Shown here: positions 34,371 to 46,309 of the stretch, in pieces
Position numbering within the stretch: the stretch's first letter is position 1
Layout: each line of letters begins with the position of its first letter
Assembly (NCBI GenBank): GCA_907165275.2
Contig: OU015651.1
Span: 13,538,501 to 13,602,500 of the forward strand
Length of the DNA: 64,000 bases
Reading direction: 5' to 3'
Origin: Zygaena filipendulae
Taxonomy: Eukaryota; Arthropoda; Insecta; Lepidoptera; Zygaenidae
Position numbers and translations under genes: made by a program
The notes under the pieces: generated by a model
Told to the model about the DNA's origin: nothing
Database searches by the model: none
Seen by the model: only the letters and a program-made list of their open reading frames with translations

Positions 34371-35235
34371 CAATTAGACTCGTATATTTTGCTTTTTCAA
34401 ATTAATAAAAATATACTTGGATAAAGCGCATTAAACTTAGGAGTAGGGGCTGGTAATGTCATATGAAGATTGCAGTTATAAACTGTACCTCAACATTGTA
34501 GGTATTTGAGGGGGTGAAGCAGAGGAAGCGGTGGACGGGTAGCCTCGCCCACTGCGGGGTGCCCGCAATCGTCCGTTGCCGCCGACGCGAACTGTTGCTA
34601 ATAGTACGGGAGATACTGATGCTAAATCGGGATTCACTCGAGCGTCGTTGGGACCTATTGGGTTTTGAAGATTAGGAGGTAGAAACAAAATAAGATTATA
34701 TGATTTTTTTTCATTCACTGATGGGTGAATTCTACAGGCTTTCAAAAATGTAAAAAAACAGTTACATGGAAATACTCGAGCGCGTCAGATATTGTAGTTT
34801 AGATACTCCAATGTGTCTCTGATATCTAAAGTATATTCATCTGCCAATTTGCGTGGTGGGGGTGGCTTTCCGGAAGGGGTTCTCCCCTTGAAAAAAAATA
34901 AAACATTTACTACAGCGCGTCAAATATTCAAAGGGGATATTAAGTGAACCCTAAAAATGCTATGCTGCTATGTAGTAGCGAATTTCCATTCTCCCTACTT
35001 CAAGAAATGATGGCGAAAAATGAAAAAAAATAAACAATGTACTTTTTTGGAGTTTAGCGACCAGATATCCCCTTAACATAATATTAAATTTGAGCAGGTA
35101 GTTCAAATATACAGGACTCAGTAATAGACACGGACTTGGACTTAGTAACCAGTGGCCTCAAACCACATCCTGATTGTATATATTTGGCAAATTAGTTGTA
35201 CGCGATAATTACTTATTGCATATTTTATTTGATAA

Positions 35236-35345
35236 GTTTATATTTTATTTATTTATTCTTTATTGCACAGTAAGTACAAATGGCGAACTTAATTCCTTGC
35301 GGCATTCTCTACCAGTTAACCGTTGGGTAGACAGAGAGATATAGA
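35236..35345 (-). mobile_element. LINE 3' end (AATGCC..GTCCGCC family), copy 2
   Basis: Diverged copy with TTCTTTATTGCACAGTAAG, GGCGAACTTAATTCC and GCATTCTCTACCAGTTAACC. Confidence 0.65.
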
Positions 35346-35769
35346 AGATGGGGTGTGCAAACAAAACAATATATAATATACTTAATACAAGATACTAATA
35401 TTAATAGCTAAAACATAAGACGCAATTTTATAATATCTAATAATTTTATTTTAACTACTAAGGAAATAATTTGTTATGCAAATCGATTAGGTGCATGAAA
35501 TTGAAACTATTAAAGTTTAGGTACGATTGCCTCCGTCATCGATAAGAACTAAAAGTGGATATAATAACATTTTCATCATAATAATATTGTTTTTTAACTA
35601 TATAATTATCTATTTATCTATACAAGAGAGATACAAGATTTTATTTTTCATTTTCGCTTAATTAACTAAGTAGCTTAATATATCTCATTTTTAAATAATT
35701 ATTTCAGAAAAAATAAAAACACTGATGATTGAAATGTATTGAAGCCTACAAAGACTAGTTTTTGAGGTT

Positions 35770-35905
35770 AAAAATGCTGTTTTGGAACTTAACAACAACA
35801 TAAAAATGTTGAAACAAAATGGCGCTATAATTTTAAAACTTCAATTTACTCAAAATTTCTCCAGTGTGGGTTAACACACTATTGCTTATCTATGTCCAAA
35901 TAGTG
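35770..35905 (+). repeat. Repeat family C, copy 1
   Basis: AAAATGTTGAAACAAAATGG and GTTAACACACTATTGCTTAT match a stretch at 56880-57020 in the same sense. It has no coding content; the class is unknown. Confidence 0.55.
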
Positions 35906-37360
35906 TTGTCAGAGTGGTAATGTTGATAAAATTAAATAATATTTTCAAAAAAACCGAAAAATGTTATCATGTTTTTGTTTAATAATATTAATTATTAGTA
36001 ATAAAATGAGAATACAATTTATTATCCAGTTTTCTATAATTTTTCCCAAGACCTTTTTGGCCAACCCTGTTGTACATATATGAAATAGCGAGAGCATGGG
36101 CAACCGTTATCATATCAGTTTTGTTTGATCCAACGTTTATATTATTTCCTTGTTTATATGCAATTCTCGACCTCGAGTGCTCTAGATGTGCGATTCGTTG
36201 TGTAAACATTACAGTACTTATACATTTTCAGTATTTGTTTGATGTAAAAAGAACTCTTTTGCTATTGTAATTAATAAAACTACATTGTTATTTTGAAATA
36301 AAAATGTACTGTTGAAAAAAAAAAAATGTAGGCACTAATTTCCAAGGTAGTTGACGTAACATTTAGTGCCTACCCAGTTTTGCAAAATAGCACTCTTATA
36401 TAGCTATAGTTCCTCTTCTTCTTTTTTATGAAATGGCAATTTGACATGACAATGTGTGACTTGATAGACAAAGCAATGCGATTGAAGTAAAAAAAAACAC
36501 GAGATATATTATAGTTCTTTGACTCAATAGTTTTCAAAATTACTGACGTGACCGTATTGTTTTATGAAGATAGCGTTAAATAGCATAAAATAACCGGTTA
36601 TGTACAGTCAGAATAAGAAATATGTGAATACTTTTCACAGTTATGAATTTATTACAGGATGCTCATCGCGCAATAAGCTGCAAATTTCTAACGGCTCAAA
36701 AGTTGAAACTTAATTTGTTAAGTTTTTGCTTTGTTCTGATTCGGATAAAATAAAAAGTCATTTTGAAGAATTTCAACGCAAAATAATTGTTGACGCTACC
36801 CAAGTATTAGCAAAATTGGCTCGTTCAAAGTGTACCTGGATGAGTTTCAAAGAGAACAAGGCGTAATTTTTGTCACTAATTGTTGATTTAACAAGTTGGA
36901 AATTGTGTAGCATTATCTTTCGTCAAGTTTAGCAAATTTGGTAGCCATTTTAAACCTTTATATTTGGTTTGAGTCACTGTAAAAAATTTGCTAATATTTC
37001 AGTTGGCCCTTCATGGAACATATCAACAATCGCCATCGTTAAAATGATTTAGCACGATATGAATTAACATCCTTATTGCAATGGTTATGTTTTGGCAGAT
37101 TCGTTCCAAAACAGCAACAGCGTTGTACCCCTGTTGCTAGTATCAACGGCTATCTGAATGTTAATATATTTCCGATGCCGACTGTACGCTGATTTAGACA
37201 ATACTCGTAGCGTGTCAGAGTCATACGTCCCGAGTGGAAACGATATCATTGACTTCGTACATATATGTTTCTGTCACATGTCACATCGCTTATTGGGGCT
37301 CGCTGTTTGTGACTCCACATTTGATTTGTGTATGGGATCCGAAATTAGATTATTGATCAA

Positions 37361-37500
37361 CTAGCCGCTCCCCGTGGTCTCACCCACGTTAATTAGGGAG
37401 CTCCCACAGGAATCCCGGGATAAAAGTACCATATTATTATGTCCAACTCTCTACCCTTCTTGACAACGTGTAGGCAAAATTACATATTGTAGCATTCTGC
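37361..37500 (-). mobile_element. Helitron-like element, truncated
   Basis: CTAGCCGCTCCCCGTGG, CCCACAGGAATCCCGGGA and TGACAACGTGTAGGCAAAAT. The TC end is missing; a retroposon follows after 38 bases. Confidence 0.65.
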
Positions 37501-37537
37501 TACACTACATGATTACAATTTTTATTTGCAATGTCTT

Positions 37538-37800
37538 CTTCTTCTTCTTCTTCTTTAATAATGGCGTCTATAATTATAATTTGCCAATGACAATGTTTCT
37601 TAATAATAACAATCTCTTCATCTACTTCTTCAATTATGGCGAATCGCCAATGACAATGTTAGATAGTTCCCCAAGTTAAAACATGGCTCTTTTGAAAGTC
37701 AGGTTCCTGCTCAGGGTCCAAAATAGATGCTGAAAGTGACTGAAATAACGAAAAACGTGACACGCGTGTTTTCGATACGGCTTCCACTCGTCAACAACCC
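37538..37800 (-). mobile_element. AAG-tail retroposon, copy 3, longest, with 15-bp duplication
   Basis: It is flanked by TATTTGCAATGTCTT (37523-37537) and TATTTGCTATGTCTT (37801-37815), a target duplication with one mismatch. Together with the AAG tail, this shows target-primed reverse transcription. The source LINE is not known. Confidence 0.85.
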
Positions 37801-37872
37801 TATTTGCTATGTCTTTTTTTGGATTTGGAAAAAAAAAAGATGTCAAAAGAGACAAGGAAAAAATGGGGCTGT

Positions 37873-38208
37873 GACAGTTTGTGAGTTTGTGACGTTCTAC
37901 TGAACCGATTTTGAAAATTCTTTCACTTATAGGAAGTTAAAGTGTTCCTGACATAGGGTACTTTTATTTCGGAATTCCCGCGGGAACTCCGAATTTCCCG
38001 CGGGTGAAACCACGTTTATGAGGTGTCACGCTTGGCTTGAAGAAAGTGATCTTTGGATCTACTTCTATGGATCTACTAAGTTGATCTCTGGATCTACTGA
38101 ACCAATCTTGAAAATTCTTTCACTTATAGGAAGCTAAGGTGATCCTGAGTGTCATAGGGTACTTTTTATCCCAAAATTCCCGCGGGTGAAACCATGGGGT
38201 CAGCTCGT
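37873..38208 (+). mobile_element. Two Helitron-like fragments in tandem
   Basis: The first (37873-38012) ends CCCGCGGGTGAAACCACG. The second (38084-38208) ends CCGCGGGTGAAACCATGG then GTCAGCTCG. Both share CTTTCACTTATAGGAAG and so belong to the TATAAAGAG subtype. Confidence 0.65.
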
Positions 38209-38853
38209 TCTCAATCTTTTGGCATCTGAAGCGTTTGAGATTGTTTTTGAGACCGGTGTTATGGGCAGAGGGCCCTGAAGGTAAAAGCAATGAACGGAGC
38301 AGTAAGTATTTTATGCAGTCCCACAAAATCGTTGTCGACGAGTTGAACAATATAATTTATTAAGCACAATCACGATCACAATTTCCGTCATTTTAGGCAT
38401 TATCTTGTTTTCGGGGGCGGCAATTACGCGGTTTCAGCGATGCGGTTCAAGCGTCTCCGCTGAAACAAAGTTCCGTGTGGTGCGAGCAACGAGCAAGTTG
38501 GACGGTTCTTGTTTGAAAATGAAATAATTATCTGTTTAAATTAACAAATTTATTAATAATCAACACTATCGACCGACATCAGTAGGGCAATTATGTGACT
38601 TTTGTTGCTTTTCAGTTTAAAATATAAGAAAAATAGCGATTTTGTGATTAATTAATCATGTTTAGGCAGCTTCAACTTTTGGCGTATGTTTACTTTGGTT
38701 GATTGCTAGATATTGTAGGTGTCAAATTGTAATCGCAAAACCGCCATGTTTTTGATTGCAACCGAAAAATAATAGAAACAAAAGTTACATAATAGCCCCT
38801 CAGTTCAGTTCTTCAGCTCGCAGATCCTTGCAACTATATTATCATAAATATAA

Positions 38854-39355
38854 TCTACACTAATACCTATTATAAAGAGGAAATACTTGATTTTTTGTTT
38901 GTTTGTTACATTTTAACTCAAAAACTACTGACCCTATTTAAATAGTATATTTCATTAACGTGTACTGAACAACTATTTTTAATACAGTTGCGAAAAAAAT
39001 GAAGAAATTTAGTAAAATAATAAAAACACAAACTCAACTAAGTTTCAACTGTGATCAAGAGATGGCGCTAGTCGTATTAGTAATACGAAACCTACGTTGC
39101 GCAATACAAAAAGTGTGTCAAAGTCGTGTCGCCCGAGCACGAGCCCGAACGCACGAGTTCGGAAAAGGTAAAGAAAAAGCTCGAGTATGTAATAACCCAC
39201 TTCCCGAACGCTATACGTCCCTGCAATATGCCTCTTTTTGAGCAACTGTATTAAAAAAATTCTTTCACCATTAGAAAGCTACATGGGCTATATTGTAATT
39301 CGGAATTCCCGCGGGAACTTCAAATATCGCGGGTGAAACCACGCGGAACAGCTAG
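38854..39355 (+). mobile_element. Helitron-like element interrupted by a MITE
   Basis: The left part TCTACACTAATACCTATTAT and right part CGCGGGTGAAACCACGCGGA then CAGCTAG are one element split by the MITE at 38978-39257. Confidence 0.7.
38978..39257. mobile_element. MITE with TTAATACAGTTGC ends, nested in a Helitron-like element
   Basis: The left end TTTTTAATACAGTTGCG and right end GAGCAACTGTATTAAAAAAA are inverse. The interior is more GC-rich (GAGATGGCGCTAGTCG, CGAGCACGAGCCCGAACG). The host Helitron-like sequence continues on both sides (38854-38977 and 39258-39355). Confidence 0.7.
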
Positions 39356-39950
39356 TATTTAATAAAATACAATCTGTTATTTTATTGAATACTTGTTGTT
39401 CGCTGCGGTAATTTCGGATTTCTCGTAGGAATTTCGGGACAAAAAATTCCAAAATATGGCATTACTTTAACTTTTGTTTCAACGAATATGATATTATAAA
39501 ACTAAAACCCTAATTAAATTTACCGCATATTTCACAAGGGATAGTCTCAAGCTATTAACCTAATCACAAAATCGCTTGTAACTCATAAAACAAGCCCAAA
39601 CGTCAGCGATTGTTATCTTTCCACTAAATTAGACGCGGCCCGCAAAAGGGTTAAGTTTATTTCACCCTTTATGTGACCGAATGCGGGTTATTTTCTTTAT
39701 TCCTAAGGATATAAGGGGTCTATGTGTACATGCTATTGTGTACGCCATATTATCAGAAACCTTTGAACTAGCCTTTGATACCAGTTTTCCTTTTTTGCTT
39801 CTTTAACAACGTTTGATGCCAATAAATTATCTTTTATCGTGGGCACACGGCCGATTTATTTACGGGTGTATCTACCTACACCTAAACTACGATTTTTTTA
39901 TATACCTTAAATATTCGCTTTCCATTTACGAGTGGTTTCAATGAATCTAT

Positions 39951-40189
39951 CGGCCGCACTCAGAGTCGACTTTAATGATTACTTGGTTAAGTATAGATTT
40001 TTAAAACAAAACTTCCGCAATCAGAGACGTTCAGTAAATTAATGTTAATTGGCATTTAATGAGATTTAACTTAATTATTTAAATGCCAATTAACATTAAT
40101 TTACTGAACGTCTCTGATTGTGGTAGTTTTGTTTTCTATGTATCTATACTTAACTAAGTAATCATTAAAGTCGACTCTGAGTGCGGCGG
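39951..40189. mobile_element. Palindromic MITE, copy 3
   Basis: A full-length copy of about 239 bp with nearly complete arms, flanked by TAT on both sides (39948-39950 and 40190-40192). It is the best-preserved palindrome of the three. Confidence 0.85.
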
Positions 40190-40400
40190 TATAAGTTCAA
40201 ATAGTTCAAGATGCTTTGAAACACGCTTTAAGAGTAAAGAGAACTAAAAAGTTATCATCAAGACCCACGGACCTTAAAGACCGATTAGACTAGTCCCAAT
40301 TCGATGGGGTTGCTTCGTTTAATAACAGAGTTTTATGGCCATCTTTCGACTCCATCCAAAAATAATATTGAATTGTCATACGAACGTCGAACAATCCTTT

Positions 40401-40437
40401 ATCGCTTCTCAGCCTTTTGTCTAAGATCAAAGTGTAG
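40401..40437 (+). ncRNA. U2 snRNA 5' fragment (pseudogene)
   Basis: The sequence begins exactly at the conserved 5' end of U2 snRNA (ATCGCTTCTC) and runs through CTAAGATCAAAGTGTAGTA, which holds the branch-point recognition element GTGTAGTA. There are about three differences in 37 bases. After this the match is lost, apart from a short ATCTGGTAG, so it is a truncated pseudogene. A working U2 is about 190 nt. Confidence 0.75.
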
Positions 40438-40484
40438 TAGATCCATTATCTGGTAGATACAAAGTTTCATTTCGATACGACAAT

Positions 40485-40809
40485 GGGCATGATGTGTAAA
40501 TTTCAATTTTTAGTCCATATTGTAGATTAATAAAAAATATTGGACACGTATTTTTCCTATTTTGACTTAATCAAAAAGTAACGGCGATATAATTTATTAT
40601 TGAGTTGAAATTTCGAGTGACGTCACACAAAGTACACTTTACACTTAGTTGTGACGTCATGACCCCCACTCCTAAACTTTAATGCATTTTATCTAAGTAT
40701 TTTTTTCAATAATGATTCGAAAAAGCAAAAAATACGTTTTTATTATTTTTTTACTTTTTAACTAGCGGACTAAATAGAGTTTTGATTTTTGTACCTTGTC
40801 ATCGCGCCC
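40485..40809 (-). mobile_element. MITE family B, diverged copy
   Basis: The ends are GGGCATGATG and CATCGCGCCC. The interior keeps TTAGTCCATATTGTAG, the GTGACGTCA pair and CTAGCGGACTAAATAG. The U2 fragment lies 48 bases upstream. Confidence 0.75.
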
Positions 40810-40851
40810 AATAGAAGTTAAAATTGACTTATAATATTTTGTTACATTACT

Positions 40852-41031
40852 GGCTGTGCCCCGCGGTTTCACCCGCGGTAATTTCGGAATTCCGAATATG
40901 TCCTTCTCTGTAGGTAGGTACCCCTGCAACGTGCATGCCAAATTGCGTCCAAATTCGTTCAGCCGTTTTTACGTGATTGAGTAATTAACATCCAAACATC
41001 CTCACTTTCAAATTTATAATATAAGTAGGAT
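40852..41031 (-). mobile_element. Helitron-like element
   Basis: GGCTGTGCCCCGCGG, CACCCGCGGTAATTTCGG, CAACGTGCATGCCAAATTG and TTTATAATATAAGTAGGAT. It is internally shortened and the first CTAG base is changed. Confidence 0.8.
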
Positions 41032-43647
41032 TAGTTTGCAAGTGAAGTTAAAAATAGGTATAAATAAGCGTGTTAAACAAAGTAAAATAAAACAAATGGT
41101 TCCACTCTTGAATGTTAAATTACACCGAGTGCCTATCCAAGTACTCGTAATAAGTAAAAATTTGGGGAGCTTCACTCTTTGCTCATCATAAAATAAATTC
41201 TGATGAAGTATGGGGATATTTCTTACAATATACGAGGAAAGAACGCCCCCCGCCCGCTACCCCACCTCTTTCACAACAAGCGTGACGTTAAATAATTCAC
41301 AAAACATTTCATGCTTGCTCTTTTACCTTTTATTTTGGTATATTTTTGTATACAAACCTGATTCTGGAGATGGTTGGACGACAGGATTGGCGTCAGTGGT
41401 CTTTTTGACTCCACTCTTCGATCAGAGCGAGTTAAAAGAAGAGAAGTATGGGCTCCGCTGAAAACCATTTTGGCATCACGGAAACTATATAAGATTCATT
41501 TTAAATTTGATGCATGTATTACTTTTAAGAAATTTTGTGATGCCAAATAAAGTTATGTCTATGTCTAAGATAGAAATTCGTTCGGGTGAAACAGCAGGCA
41601 ACAGTTATGGTAAATTTTTATTTTGACAAACTATAGGATGCAAACACCGGATGTTGCAATCTGGTTGCATGCGTATATTGCATGCGTCACTTCCGCTGCC
41701 TACAAAAATTTTACATTTACCGGGTCAAAAGAAGTATGTACATGTAACTTCAAAAACTTTGTGTTTGTGTAATTAACTAGCTGTGCCCGCGGATGCACCT
41801 GCGTTAGTTTATTCAAACTGCGTGACTAACGCACGGCAGTTAATTTTTATTTATATAGGTAGGTACCTATCTAATATGCAGAATGAATATCTACCGCATC
41901 GAGTTTTTTTGGCGGAAGTCAAAGATGGCGTTCAGTCATTTATTTTCATGTCGATAAAAAATGGTTAAAAATGAAATTTGCTGTGTTATAAGGTGCTGTA
42001 TTGGACAATAATTTTCACAGTGACGGTATTTTTTGTTCTCAAGAAGATATTATATGATGTTTCGAGCAGATTTCTTAGGTTTCCTCCAAGAACTCCGAGA
42101 AAACAAACCGTGCAACGAAGCATTTTAATAGAAAATACCTGCATTGATCTAAGTAATTTCACTTGAAACTGGCTAAATGCGAAATTCCATAAAAAAGAAG
42201 AAAAAGAATACCGTATCATCTGCTAGGTAACGATACATTTAGCTTGTAGCTCACTCGGCTTGATTATTATGTGTTAACTTTTTTTGGCTATATCCGTTAT
42301 TCTTTCTCTACGGGTAGGCAGCTCCAGGAAACTTATTGTGACTGAGGGTTTAATTTCCTTTGTTGCTGGCTGTATAGATTAAGCCTCCGTAGCGGTAAAT
42401 AAGATTTTTAATTTCACTTGTTTTTCGCAACGGGCCCGCCAGTCGTCCGTCCAGTTCATATTTCAACTTTATTTATTTGGATTAAGCGTGCCGATGCTAC
42501 GGAATATTTTTAATCACATTACGACTGATGCTTTTTGCCGCCCATTTTCTTTGTTCGCGGAAACTTTTGCATTCATGATGTTTCCATTTTATATTTATTA
42601 AATCTCTTTATAATATGCTAGAAGGTGGGTACTGACAGATTTTTTATGCTTCATGATCGCCTGATGAATATCTGCATCAATGCAATACACAGGTCCAAGC
42701 TGTCCCCGTAGTTTCATCTAGGTGAAATTCGGGACTACCTCGGGAACTTTTAAAATTAATATCATATCTCAGAGATAATTTAGATTCCTATCTGTGAAAA
42801 AAATTTTAAAATCGATTCAGTAATCAGTAGTTCCAGAGTTGACTCCCTACTTATATTTACAAACGCACCAACCCACAAACTATCTCTTTACAAAGATAAT
42901 ATTATTGTTGGGCGTGGATCTTAAAATGGAAATGCTGCTCGTCTGTAGGTACTTATTACAAAAAATAATAAAATATTACACTGGCTAAGGTCATTATCAC
43001 AAAATTTTATCGAGCTGCTCTGTTGTTACTAAGAGTGTTCGAGAGATTCACGCGTCATCGATATTACATCGATCGATCGATCGACTGATCGACGCGAAGT
43101 GATCTAACTTTACAGTTAAGATTAAACTATATGGTATTTATTTATCATTTAAAGAGTGACATAGCAAAACTAATGATTTTATTCGTAGCTTTTTTGTATT
43201 ATAATATATTGGATGTTACAGAAATTTGTTAATTTTTTTCTTCGAATGACCTGTTCATCACCTGTGACCAGTTCATGGCCCACCCAGTGAAGTGAGATGT
43301 TTATTTTGTTGCGGAAGTGGTCGATGAAAGTATTTTTTATTTTGTTCATGAAATTTTGAAGAAAGTTTTTTGAGTTACGGTCAAATTGTTGTGTAAGATT
43401 GCCAGATCACCATCTTCAAATATGACTACACACTTCCGTAACACCTTGTAGAAGTGACTACATAGGTATACGTATACATATATTATGTGAAACTATTCAG
43501 AAGTTAGTACTTTTACTGTTTTTTTAATTGACCTACTCGCATTTTACAAAGGTATTACGTAATTTTTTTGTAAAAGCGAAATAAATTAATGTGATCCATC
43601 TTTGATTTTCATAAGTCACTCAAGCATCACTCTTCAACACCCAAAGA
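41032..43647. other. Intergenic, few features
   Basis: A Helitron-like end fragment (41777-41812), the degraded copy at 42695 and a short ATCG microsatellite (43069-43085) are present. The rest shows no coding or repeat structure I can support. Confidence 0.5.
42695..42906 (-). mobile_element. Helitron-like element, TATCTCTTTA subtype, degraded
   Basis: AGCTGTCCCCGTAGTTTCAT, CAGTAGTTCCAGAGTTGACT and ACTATCTCTTTACAAAGATA match the 17623 subtype in reverse. Confidence 0.55.
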
Positions 43648-43918
43648 TTATAATAATAATAATCCACTTCACAACACACAAATCTACTTGATCCCACAGT
43701 AAGCTATGAGCTTGTGTCGTGGAAACCAATTGCAAACGTGGTATATACTACACATATTATTACATATATATTATACTATAGATATATATATACATATATA
43801 CACCCAGACTGGAAAATGGAACCCTGTGTTCATCACACAAAGTCCACCCCACCGGGAATCGAACCCGGAACCCCTTGATTAGCGGGCAGGCATGGTGACC
43901 ATTGCGCCAATCGGGTCG
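43648..43918 (-). mobile_element. tRNA-derived SINE, full length
   Basis: On the minus strand the head carries A box TGGCGCAATGG (complement of 43899-43909) and B box GGTTCGATTCC (complement of 43855-43865). The tRNA-like reading ends CCGGGTTCGATTCCCGG. The body includes GGTTTCCACGACACAAGCTC, and the 3' tail is (ATT)n. Confidence 0.85.
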
Positions 43919-43938
43919 TCAACTACAACTTTGACAAT

Positions 43939-44262
43939 GGGCATGTTGACTAATTTTTATTTTTTAGTCCGTCTTGTAGATTATTAAAAAATATTGGACA
44001 CGTATTTTTTCTTTTTTTACGTAATCAAAAAATAACGGCGATATATTGAGTTGAAATTTCGCGTGACGTCACTATTCTGACAGTTTGTATGGCGGTTTTG
44101 TGGTTAGTGACGTCACGACCTCCTCATCCTAAACTTTAATGCGCTTTATCGCTGTATATTTTAATTTTATTTAAAAAAGCAAAAAATACGTGTCTATTGT
44201 TTTTTTATTTTCTAACTGACGGACTAATTAGAATTTTGATTTTCAATAGTAGTCAACATCCC
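43939..44262 (-). mobile_element. MITE family B, full-length copy
   Basis: It is nearly identical to the copy at 17251, with ends GGGCATGTTGACTA and TAGTCAACATCCC. It begins 20 bases after the tRNA-like head of a SINE. Confidence 0.85.
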
Positions 44263-44589
44263 TATTGACTAGGCGAGAATGTTTATAGGCGTTAGTCCGC
44301 CTTTTGTGCCCTTGTGCAACAAGTTTAAATAAATAATAAAATTAAAGTGTCGCAATTCCCCGACTCGACGATAATAACACACAAATTGGTAGTTAAAAAC
44401 ACGGTGAAACAACAATGTGGAAATTTAAATTTGTCGAATTGAGGCAGCGAAATTGTATTTGTCTTTTTGTTGATGATTGTTTTACGATTTCCACGCGTCG
44501 ATAAAACTCGTCAATGGTGCAATTTTGTTTGGTATTTTAATAGCTACTGCGTACCTATATAATACCAATAAAATTTATTTACATAACTA

Positions 44590-44782
44590 TCTATTATGTG
44601 TGAAAGTTAATGAATGTACTTTTTATTCCGGAATTCTCGCGGCATCTCAGAAATTAACGCCGGTGAAATCTCATGAAATTTTAAAAACAAGTTGTCAGGG
44701 GTACAGAAAGGGACATTTTGTATGCCGGAATTCCCGCGGGATCTCCGAAATTTCTGCGGGTGAGACCACGGGGACCAGCTCG
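44590..44782 (+). mobile_element. Helitron-like composite
   Basis: Two 3' ends occur in succession: GGAATTCTCGCGGCATCTC and GGAATTCCCGCGGGATCTCC, then GCGGGTGAGACCACGGGGAC and CAGCTCG. It is probably one element inserted in, or recombined with, another. Confidence 0.55.
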
Positions 44783-44876
44783 TCCAATTTAAATGTTGCA
44801 CGTTGGTAAAAAGCCGCGAGCGCCTTAAAGAAGTTAAAGTTAGTTTTACAAAAATCGAAAAAAGAAATATTGTTTA

Positions 44877-45075
44877 CTAGCTGTGGTCCGCAGTTTGACC
44901 CGCGGTAATTTCGGAGTTCCCGCGGGAATTCCGGGATTAAAAGTACCTTATGTCCTTGTCTGTACCCATGACAACGTGCATGCTAAATTTCATCCAAATC
45001 CGTTCAGCCGTTTTTGCGTGATTGAATAACAAACATCCAAACATCCACACTTTCACATTTATAATATTAGTAGGA
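44877..45075 (-). mobile_element. Helitron-like element, full length
   Basis: CTAGCTGTGGTCCGCAG to CACATTTATAATATTAGTAG, complete main subtype in minus sense. Confidence 0.85.
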
Positions 45076-46043
45076 TATTGTTTATGAAGTGAAACGTACC
45101 TAACTATGTAACTACTTGTGTGACGTAATAAAAGAAAATGTATTGCTATAAGTTTTTCGTGTGAGTTCATTTATTCAGTTGTCAAACTGTCACGATCCTT
45201 TCCGAACAGTGGTTTTCTGAAATCCTGTCGATATCTACACGGAAGTGTGTTTAGTCTAGAACTATTCATGACAATGGACCAAGATTTTTCATTTGCATAT
45301 CAGTCTTTCTTATATAGACTCAACCAAAAACACTCAAATTCCTGTTTGTGTATTTAAAAAAAGAAATTACGCCTTTTTTCTGTCACACCTCTCTTACTGC
45401 CAACCCAAACGTCGCGTCGCTTCGGCCGAAAAACGAAAAAAAAAAACTTAAACCAAAACAAAATTCAGTTACTGAAGTTATTGGCTGAAAAGCAACAACG
45501 AAACAATTTTATACTAACTAATTAAGTACTTATCGCAAACGAGGCAACGCGTCGCATCACAGCGGATGCAAAAATAAATCCAAATGTGAAACTTCGGAAT
45601 TTTATTGTTCCGATTCACGTTTATTGGCATCACAGAGAAAATAATACTGATAACTGGAAACGCAGTCGTAGATGGGGCAGGCGTTTCTCGTAAGAGCAAG
45701 TGCTCATACTTTCCCTAAACATGCTCCACATATCAATAATAAATTTTCCAGTACAATATTCCACGCATTGTCAATTTGCTTTGCAGTATTGTGTGCGAGA
45801 ATTAGACGGCGACACCGGTTTTCATCGGTCGGGTCGATTCGCCCCTTCTTTAAGCTGTTCTGTGCTTGAATATGTTATTACGTCATTACGATCTTACACA
45901 ATTCGTTGCACCTCCGATAGCCATAGAATAGGATTGCGTCATCCGAACAGATGTTGGGACCTTGACTGCAGATGTGATGTATTTAATGTTTTGTAACACG
46001 TTCGAGTAGCTATTAAATTCTTTAAAGGATTTATTACTAAAAA
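45076..46043. other. Intergenic, nothing recognised
   Basis: Open frames of 60-98 codons occur on both strands (for example 45700-45996) but show no domain, signal peptide or splice context. Confidence 0.5.
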
Positions 46044-46213
46044 TCCTACTAATATTATAAATGTGAAAGTGTTGGAATGGATGTTGGGATGTTTGGATGT
46101 TCGTTACTGATGCACGTTGCCAGGGGTACAAAAAAGGACATAGGCTACTTTTTATCCCGGAATTCCCGCGGGAACTTAAAATTACCGCGGGTGAAACCGC
46201 GGGGCGCAGCTAG
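46044..46213 (+). mobile_element. Helitron-like element, slightly deleted
   Basis: TCCTACTAATATTATAAATG at the start and ACCGCGGGTGAAACCGCGGG, CAGCTAG at the end, with about 40 interior bases missing. Confidence 0.85.
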
Positions 46214-46309
46214 TAAAAATAAATATTCTAATACACTGCTATTATATTTCCTCGCAATAGAAGTAAAAAACAATTTCATCCTCGACTTATTTAATTAAGT
46301 AAATACAAA

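Larger units (their letters stand above)
33948..34460 (+). mobile_element. MITE family B copy split by two Helitron-like elements
   Basis: The left part (33948-33992, TTTAGTCCGTCAGTTAGAT) and right part (34371-34460, CAATTAGACTCGTATATTTT) read on as one family B element once 33993-34370 is left out. The right end is truncated after AAACTTAGGAGTAGGGGCTG. Confidence 0.75.

Noticed and set aside
43069..43091. ATCG tandem repeat as a possible regulatory site
   Set aside because: Only a short microsatellite with no nearby gene.
43845..43920. Possible tRNA gene (B-box-like GGTTCGATTCC, minus strand)
   Set aside because: It is the tRNA-like head of a SINE with body and (ATT)n tail; no intact cloverleaf was found.
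45700..45996. 98-codon plus-strand frame
   Set aside because: No signal peptide, domain or exon boundaries; the composition looks like chance.
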